A stretch of DNA of 64,000 bases, from assembly GCF_900098745.1 (NCBI RefSeq), contig NZ_FQTT01000001.1, forward strand, positions 687,862 through 751,861, read 5' to 3'. The notes under the pieces are model-generated. The model did no database searches. It was given only the letters and a program-made list of their open reading frames with translations, and had not been told where the DNA came from. The stretch comes from Actinomyces glycerinitolerans (GTDB taxonomy: Bacteria > Actinomycetota > Actinomycetes > Actinomycetales > Actinomycetaceae). A program made the position numbers and the translations under genes. Below, in pieces: positions 59,822-64,000 of the stretch. Within the stretch, counting starts at the first letter, position 1. Every line of letters starts with the position of its first letter.

Positions 59822-61458
59822 TGCTCCGCTCCTTCCTGTTCCATGCGCGGCGCGGCCCCCCGGCCGGCGGCGTCCTTCTCGACGGTCATGAGCTTCATTA
59901 GGTTCTCCTGGGTGGCCTCGGCCCGGGGCAGTTGCCCCGTGATCCGGCCTTGGCTCATGGTGTAGATGCGGTCGCATATCCCCAGCAGCTCGGGAAGCTC
60001 GGAGGAGATGACGAGGATGGCCTTTCCTGCATCGGCCAGTTGGTTGATGATCTGGTAGATCTCATATTTGGCGCCGACGTCGATGCCACGGGTCGGCTCG
60101 TCGAGGATGAGGACATCGGGGTCGGAGAACATCCACTTGGCCAGGACGACCTTCTGTTGGTTGCCCCCGGACAGGGAGCCGACCGGCGTGGCGAGCGACT
60201 CCGTTTTGGTGCGCAGCTCGCGCCGGTAGCGTTCGGCCACCTCCTCCTCCGCGGCGTCGTCGACGATGCCGCGGGAGGAGACCTTGTTCAGGGCGGCAGC
60301 CGTGGTGTTGGTCTTGACGTCCTGGATGAGGTTCAGTCCGAGCACCTTGCGGTCCTCGGTGACGTAGGCCAGACCGTTGTCGATGGCCTGCCGCACGGTG
60401 GCGGTGGAGATCTCCTTGCCGTCCTTATAGACGTGTCCGGAGATGTTGGTGCCCCAGGAGCGCCCGAACAGGCTCATGGCCAGTTCCGTGCGTCCGGCTC
60501 CCATGAGGCCGGCGAGCCCGACGATCTCTCCGCGCCGCAACGTCAGGGCGGCGTCGTCGACGACGGCCCGGGCGGTGTCGATGGGGTGGTGAGCGGTCCA
60601 GTGTTCGATCCGGAGCACTTCCTCCTCTACATGCGGAGTGTGTTCGGGGAACCGGCTGGACAACTCGCGCCCCACCATGAGACGGATGATCTCGTCCTCG
60701 TCGATGGCGCCTTCTCCGTGCAGCGGGGCGGTGCCGACGGTGCGGCCGTCCCGGATGATAGTGGTGCGGTCGGCGACACCGGCCACCTCCGCCAGCTTGT
60801 GGGAGATCATCACCATGGTGATGCCGCGTTCGCGCAGCCCCCACATGAGGTCGAGCAGGTGGGCGGAGTCGTCGTCGTTGAGGGCGGCGGTGGGCTCATC
60901 GAGAATGAGCAGGCGCACGTCTTTGGACAGGGCCTTGGCGATCTCCACCAGCTGCTGCTGGCCGACGCCGAGGTCCGCCACACGGGTCTGCGGACGGATG
61001 TTCAGGCCGACCTCCTGAAGCAGTTTGGCGGCCGCCTCATTGGTGGCATCCCAGTCGATTACACCGCGGGTAGCCTTCTCGTTGCCCATGAAGATGTTCT
61101 CGGCCACCGACAGGTACGGGCTGAGTGCCAGTTCCTGGTGGATGATGACGATGCCGACGGCCTCGGAGTCGCGGATAGAGCGGAATTCACGGACCTGGCC
61201 GTCGTAGACGATGTCGCCGTCATAGGTACCGCGGGGCCAGACCCCGGACAGCACGTTCATCAGGGTGGATTTGCCGGCGCCGTTCTCGCCGCAGATGGCC
61301 AGGATCTCGCCGCGACGGACCTCCAGGTTGACGTCATCCAGGGCCTTGAAGGAGCCGAAGGCCTTGGTTATGTGCCGCATTTCCAGAATCGTGTCCGCGG
61401 ACGACGACGCTTCCTGCGCGGGTGCGGAGGCACGCGGGGTCTTGGGGTCGGCGGTCAT
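59818..61458 (-). CDS. gguA: Multiple-sugar ABC importer ATPase (GguA-like)
   Basis: A 546-residue duplicated ATPase. Walker A GENGAGKST in the first domain, LGVGQQQLVEIAKAL and LILDEPTAALND; degenerate GLMGAGRTEL loop in the second, LSGGNQQKVVLAKWM and LILDEPTRGIDVGAK. The ATG at 61458 overlaps the binding-protein stop as TAATG, so translation is coupled. The frame further upstream to 61644 lies over the binding-protein gene and is rejected. C-terminal 40 residues are charged and variable. Confidence 0.93.
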   Translation of the reverse strand: MTADPKTPRASAPAQEASSSADTILEMRHITKAFGSFKALDDVNLEVRRGEILAICGENGAGKSTLMNVLSGVWPRGTYDGDIVYDGQVREFRSIRDSEAVGIVIIHQELALSPYLSVAENIFMGNEKATRGVIDWDATNEAAAKLLQEVGLNIRPQTRVADLGVGQQQLVEIAKALSKDVRLLILDEPTAALNDDDSAHLLDLMWGLRERGITMVMISHKLAEVAGVADRTTIIRDGRTVGTAPLHGEGAIDEDEIIRLMVGRELSSRFPEHTPHVEEEVLRIEHWTAHHPIDTARAVVDDAALTLRRGEIVGLAGLMGAGRTELAMSLFGRSWGTNISGHVYKDGKEISTATVRQAIDNGLAYVTEDRKVLGLNLIQDVKTNTTAAALNKVSSRGIVDDAAEEEVAERYRRELRTKTESLATPVGSLSGGNQQKVVLAKWMFSDPDVLILDEPTRGIDVGAKYEIYQIINQLADAGKAILVISSELPELLGICDRIYTMSQGRITGQLPRAEATQENLMKLMTVEKDAAGRGAAPRMEQEGAEQ

Positions 61459-62579
61459 TACAGCCCCACCTCGGCGGCGGTGTAGTAGCCGGAGTCGACC
61501 AGGACCTCTTGGACGTTGTCGGCATCGACGGTCACCGGGTCGAGCAGGTAGGAGGGCACCACCAGTTGCCCGTTGTCGTAGGACTCGGTGTCGTTGACCT
61601 CGACCTCCTGCCCCCGGGCGATCTGGTCGACCATGGTGGCGCAACGCTCCCCGAGCAGGCGGGTGTCCTTGAAGACCGTCATCGACTGGCGGCCCTTCAC
61701 TATGTTTGCGACGTTGGCCTGGTCGGCGTCCTGACCGGTGAGGACCGGCCAGTTGTCATCGTTGTAGCCGGCGGATGCCAGGGCCTGGCCCACGCCCAGG
61801 GCGATGGCGTCGTTCGGGGACAGTACGACGTCGACGCGTGTGGTGCTGGAGTAGAAGGAGTTGAGCCGGTTCTCCATCTCCGACTGAGCGGTGGTGTTGG
61901 ACCACGCCTGGATTCCGATCGACTGCCAGTCGTCCACGCTGGAGGGCATCTTTCCCGACGGGCAGACCAGCTTGCCCGACTCGATGTAGGGGCTCAGCAC
62001 GTCCCAGGCGCCTTCGAAGAAGAAGCGGGCGTTGTTGTCATCGGGGGAACCGGCGAAGGGCTCGAAGTTGAAGGGGCCGGAGGCGTTCTCCAGATCGAGG
62101 GCGTCGACGATGTACTGCCCCTGCATGGCGCCGACGTTGTAGTTGTCGAAGGTGACGTAGTAGTCCACCGCCTCGGTGTCCCGGATCAGGCGGTCGTAGG
62201 CAATGATCTTGATGCCCAGCCCGGCGGCGCTCTGCAGCACCGGCCCGAGCGCGGAGCCGTCGATGGAGCCGACGACGATCACGGCCGGGGACTTGTTGAT
62301 CATCGTCTGGATCTGGGAGTTCTGCTGCTCGACCTTGTTGTCGGCGAACTGGAGCTCGACGGTGTAGCCGAGATCCTCGAGCAGCCGCTTGAGATTCTCG
62401 CCGTCGCGGCTCCAACGCTCCAGGTTCTTGGTCGGCATGGAGACGCCGATCAGCGCTCCTTCGCCGCCGCTGACGTCGCCGTAGTAGTCGGCCGTTCGCT
62501 CCGCGGTGCACGCTGCCAGCAGCGCCGCCGCTGCGAAGGACCCGCCCGCAATAAACGACCTGCGCGACAAATTCTGCAT
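61458..62579 (-). CDS. chvE: Multiple-sugar-binding lipoprotein (ChvE-like)
   Basis: A 373-residue class-I binding protein. Signal MQNLSRRSFIAGGSFAAAAL ends in lipobox LLAAC. LIGVSMPTKNLERWSRDGEN, IIAYDRLIRD and VLSPNDAIALGVGQALASAG match ChvE/XylF-type proteins, which bind arabinose, xylose, galactose and similar aldoses. GAGGAGG precedes the ATG. It heads a tightly coupled three-gene importer (TAATG then GTGA). In this locus the most sensible ligands are L-arabinose or D-galactose released by the GH43, GH30 and related enzymes. Confidence 0.9.
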   Translation of the reverse strand: MQNLSRRSFIAGGSFAAAALLAACTAERTADYYGDVSGGEGALIGVSMPTKNLERWSRDGENLKRLLEDLGYTVELQFADNKVEQQNSQIQTMINKSPAVIVVGSIDGSALGPVLQSAAGLGIKIIAYDRLIRDTEAVDYYVTFDNYNVGAMQGQYIVDALDLENASGPFNFEPFAGSPDDNNARFFFEGAWDVLSPYIESGKLVCPSGKMPSSVDDWQSIGIQAWSNTTAQSEMENRLNSFYSSTTRVDVVLSPNDAIALGVGQALASAGYNDDNWPVLTGQDADQANVANIVKGRQSMTVFKDTRLLGERCATMVDQIARGQEVEVNDTESYDNGQLVVPSYLLDPVTVDADNVQEVLVDSGYYTAAEVGL

Positions 62580-62634
62580 TGAGGCCTCCTCGCCTCGGGT
62601 GATGGGTCACGGATCCTGCGATCCATTTAGTTGC

Positions 62635-62663
62635 ACGCTAGCACTTATATGGAGTCGTGACAA
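62635..62663 (-). promoter_or_regulatory. Candidate promoter of the ChvE/GguAB-type operon
   Basis: Read leftward, TTGTCA (62663-62658) is followed after 17 bases by TAGCGT (62640-62635). The -35 box is good and the -10 box weak but has the key TA and final T. It lies 56 bases before the start codon. No copy of the GH30/GH43 operators was seen here. Confidence 0.4.
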
Positions 62664-62816
62664 CCCGCCAAGCGGGACCGGCGTTGCTCGCGCCCCAGGA
62701 GCAGCCGAGCCCCTGAGCCGGACCGCCACCATACCCGGAGCACTTGCGCGTGGCCTGCGGGAGTGTGAGACTTTGTAACGTCCTGATGACGAGCCCTTGC
62801 CCCTTAGGAGTCGCTC

Positions 62817-63521
62817 ATGCGTCGTTTCCATACTGGTTCGCTCGGACTGCGTAGTGCTGCCGCAGGCGCGGCGGCGCTGCTTCTGGCTTGTGCGCCTCTG
62901 GCGGCGTGTTCGTCGGGCTCGGATGACAACCCCTTGAATATCCCCACCTATGATCCGGAGGCTGCGGCGTCGGCCGAGGCATCGGAGTCCGCGGCTGCTG
63001 CTGAGGCGTCCGCGTCGGCTGCTGCTTCCGCGGAGGCTGCCGGCGTGGTGACGGCGGAGTCGCTGTCCACCGACCGCTACGAAGTCACCTCCATCCCTGA
63101 GGACCTGGATGAGCAGCAGACCGAGGTACTCAAGGCCTTCATCAACTACGACCAGGTCACCTGGAACATCTGGTTCACCGGCACCGGCGTCGAAAACGCC
63201 GAACCACTCACCACATCCGAGGCATATCAGAGCCTCAAGAAGTACTACGAGCCTATCGCGGGCGAGACGGTGAATGGTGGTTTGCGTATAGCGATAATCT
63301 CCGTAGCTGTTACTACCCCCGATCTAGCCAGCACGCAGGCTGAAGTAAGGGTCTGTAGCGATCAGGCAGACCTGACTTCATATGACGCATCGGGAACGGA
63401 GAATACCGATCCCGAAACACTTCAAGGGCGCTACGAAAGAATCGTGACACTCGTCTATGAGGATGCAACGTGGCGTACTGCCGACGAACAAACGCTCTCC
63501 ACAAACGAATGCTGGGCCTGA
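62817..63521 (+). CDS. Secreted lipoprotein of unknown function
   Basis: A 234-residue predicted lipoprotein. The signal region is followed by LAPLAAC-type text with the lipobox cysteine at C31 (LAAC); C25 in LLAC is a less likely alternative. Residues about 45-77 are an Ala/Glu/Ser-rich spacer (AEASESAAAAEASASAAASAE) probably linking the domain to the membrane. The rest (about 80-234) is a compact acidic domain with FINYDQVTWNIWFTGTG and YERIVTLVYEDATWRTADE, resembling small outer-face domains of the NTF2/DUF type, but I do not recognise it with confidence. Two cysteines (in VRVCSDQAD and NECWA) could form a disulfide. AGGAG precedes the ATG. The next gene starts 3 bases after its stop. Confidence 0.75.
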   Translation: MRRFHTGSLGLRSAAAGAAALLLACAPLAACSSGSDDNPLNIPTYDPEAAASAEASESAAAAEASASAAASAEAAGVVTAESLSTDRYEVTSIPEDLDEQQTEVLKAFINYDQVTWNIWFTGTGVENAEPLTTSEAYQSLKKYYEPIAGETVNGGLRIAIISVAVTTPDLASTQAEVRVCSDQADLTSYDASGTENTDPETLQGRYERIVTLVYEDATWRTADEQTLSTNECWA

Positions 63522-63524
63522 ATC

Positions 63525-64000
63525 GTGGAGACTAGTCAAAAAAACGGCAAGCTCGCCACTATAATGGTTGCCTCACTTCTGCTTTCCCTTCTGTTTGGTC
63601 CTGATACGCCTTCGTATGCCGCGGGAGTTGGAGGGCGAAATAGTGCTGGTTCGTCTTCTGCGGCTTCTGGTTCGGTTTCGCAGGGCGGGGATGGTTCGGT
63701 GCAGATTGCGGTGTCTGCGCAGTACACGCCGGCCGGGGCGGACGGCTCCGGCGGTGATGGTGGCACGGTCTCCTCACAGGCGGTAACGGCGAGCGTGCAT
63801 CCGGTTTGCTGGTACATGGAGGGTCTGTCGGGAGCTGAGACAGCTAAGTGGCTTGATTCACCAGACGGCGCAGCATCCGACATGTACCACCGCAACAATA
63901 ACAATCCCGACCCGGAAGGGCTGGAGGAGCAGAAGGCTCGTTACCCCGATTATGAGTCCTATGCGGACGACGAGGAGGGCTACTGGTATGTGGCAACCTG
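63525..64000 (+). CDS. Secreted protein of unknown function, 5' part (cut by window end)
   Basis: An open frame runs from GTG 63525 to the end of the window. The first residues are polar (ETSQKNGKLATI), followed by the hydrophobic VASLLLSLLFG and a likely cleavage site after PSYAAG. A Gly/Ser/Ala-rich stretch and then VHPVCWYMEGLSGAETAKW and acidic text (PEGLEEQKARYPDYESYADDEEGYW) follow. An ATG at 63564 is another possible start, but it would leave too short a signal sequence. It follows the lipoprotein by three bases and may be translated with it. The pair may form a surface unit whose function I cannot name. Confidence 0.65.
   Translation, partial: METSQKNGKLATIMVASLLLSLLFGPDTPSYAAGVGGRNSAGSSSAASGSVSQGGDGSVQIAVSAQYTPAGADGSGGDGGTVSSQAVTASVHPVCWYMEGLSGAETAKWLDSPDGAASDMYHRNNNNPDPEGLEEQKARYPDYESYADDEEGYWYVAT

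Noticed and set aside
59821..59977. N-terminal extension of the GguB-type permease
   Set aside because: Arg/Pro/Gly-rich text over the ATPase gene; GTG 59821 gives a coupled GTGA overlap.
1..64000. tRNA, rRNA, integrase or transposase
   Set aside because: None recognised by reading both strands; a covariance-model tRNA search could overturn this for small RNAs.

Overview
The window is high-GC actinobacterial DNA, most likely from Actinomycetaceae (Actinomyces-like). The signs are strong third-position GC, GTG starts, GGAGG-type ribosome sites, a DUF222/HNH protein, and large secreted glycosidases ending in LPxTG- or LAxTG-type sorting signals. I see no rRNA, tRNA, CRISPR array, prophage or transposase. 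It is almost wholly a carbohydrate-acquisition region: five ABC sugar importers, one PTS permease, one MFS carrier, about ten catabolic enzymes or kinases, and a regulator beside most units.

Layout. 1-2338: a LacI regulator (cut by the edge) and a GH51 arabinofuranosidase. 2339-3156: an intergenic region full of short repeats. 3157-5664: a DUF222/HNH protein. 5886-10909: TetR regulator, MFS carrier, nucleoside-hydrolase-like enzyme and carboxylesterase. 10910-11521: hairpins and repeats. 11522-15430: a split fructose-family PTS (EIIA, EIIC, PRD activator, EIIB), less GC-rich than its surroundings. 15546-27219: SorC regulator, split transketolase, xylose-isomerase-like TIM-barrel isomerase, FGGY kinase, Rbs-type ABC importer with a DUF2291 protein, ribokinase and RbsD. 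27600-31951: an oligosaccharide ABC importer with its LacI regulator. 32041-33904: MBL hydrolase, DsbA/FrnE-like protein and a divergent HxlR regulator. 33911-45697: GH42 beta-galactosidase, two paralogous binding proteins, two permeases, a LacI regulator and a cell-wall-anchored GH30. 45698-46780: another repeat-rich gap. 46781-51638: a YtfQRT/YjfF-type importer. 51981-58179: two cell-wall-anchored GH43 enzymes. 58565-62579: a ChvE/GguAB-type importer. 62817-64000: a lipoprotein and the start of a secreted protein.

How it fits together. The GH30 (endo-beta-1,6-galactanase-like), the surface GH43s (arabinofuranosidase-like), the GH42, the oligosaccharide importer and the two furanose/pentose-type importers read as a system for plant type II arabinogalactan. 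Side chains would be cut at the surface, galacto-oligosaccharides and arabinose imported, and the rest finished inside by GH42 and GH51. Palindromes upstream of these units share sequence, which suggests common LacI-type control. The 15.5-27.2 kb cluster has the gene set expected for the transketolase route of D-apiose (or a similar rare pentose): isomerase, ketose kinase, two-subunit transketolase and a dedicated importer. Four families of short intergenic repeats, two of them arranged as a direct block followed by an inverted block, have no explanation from the genes.
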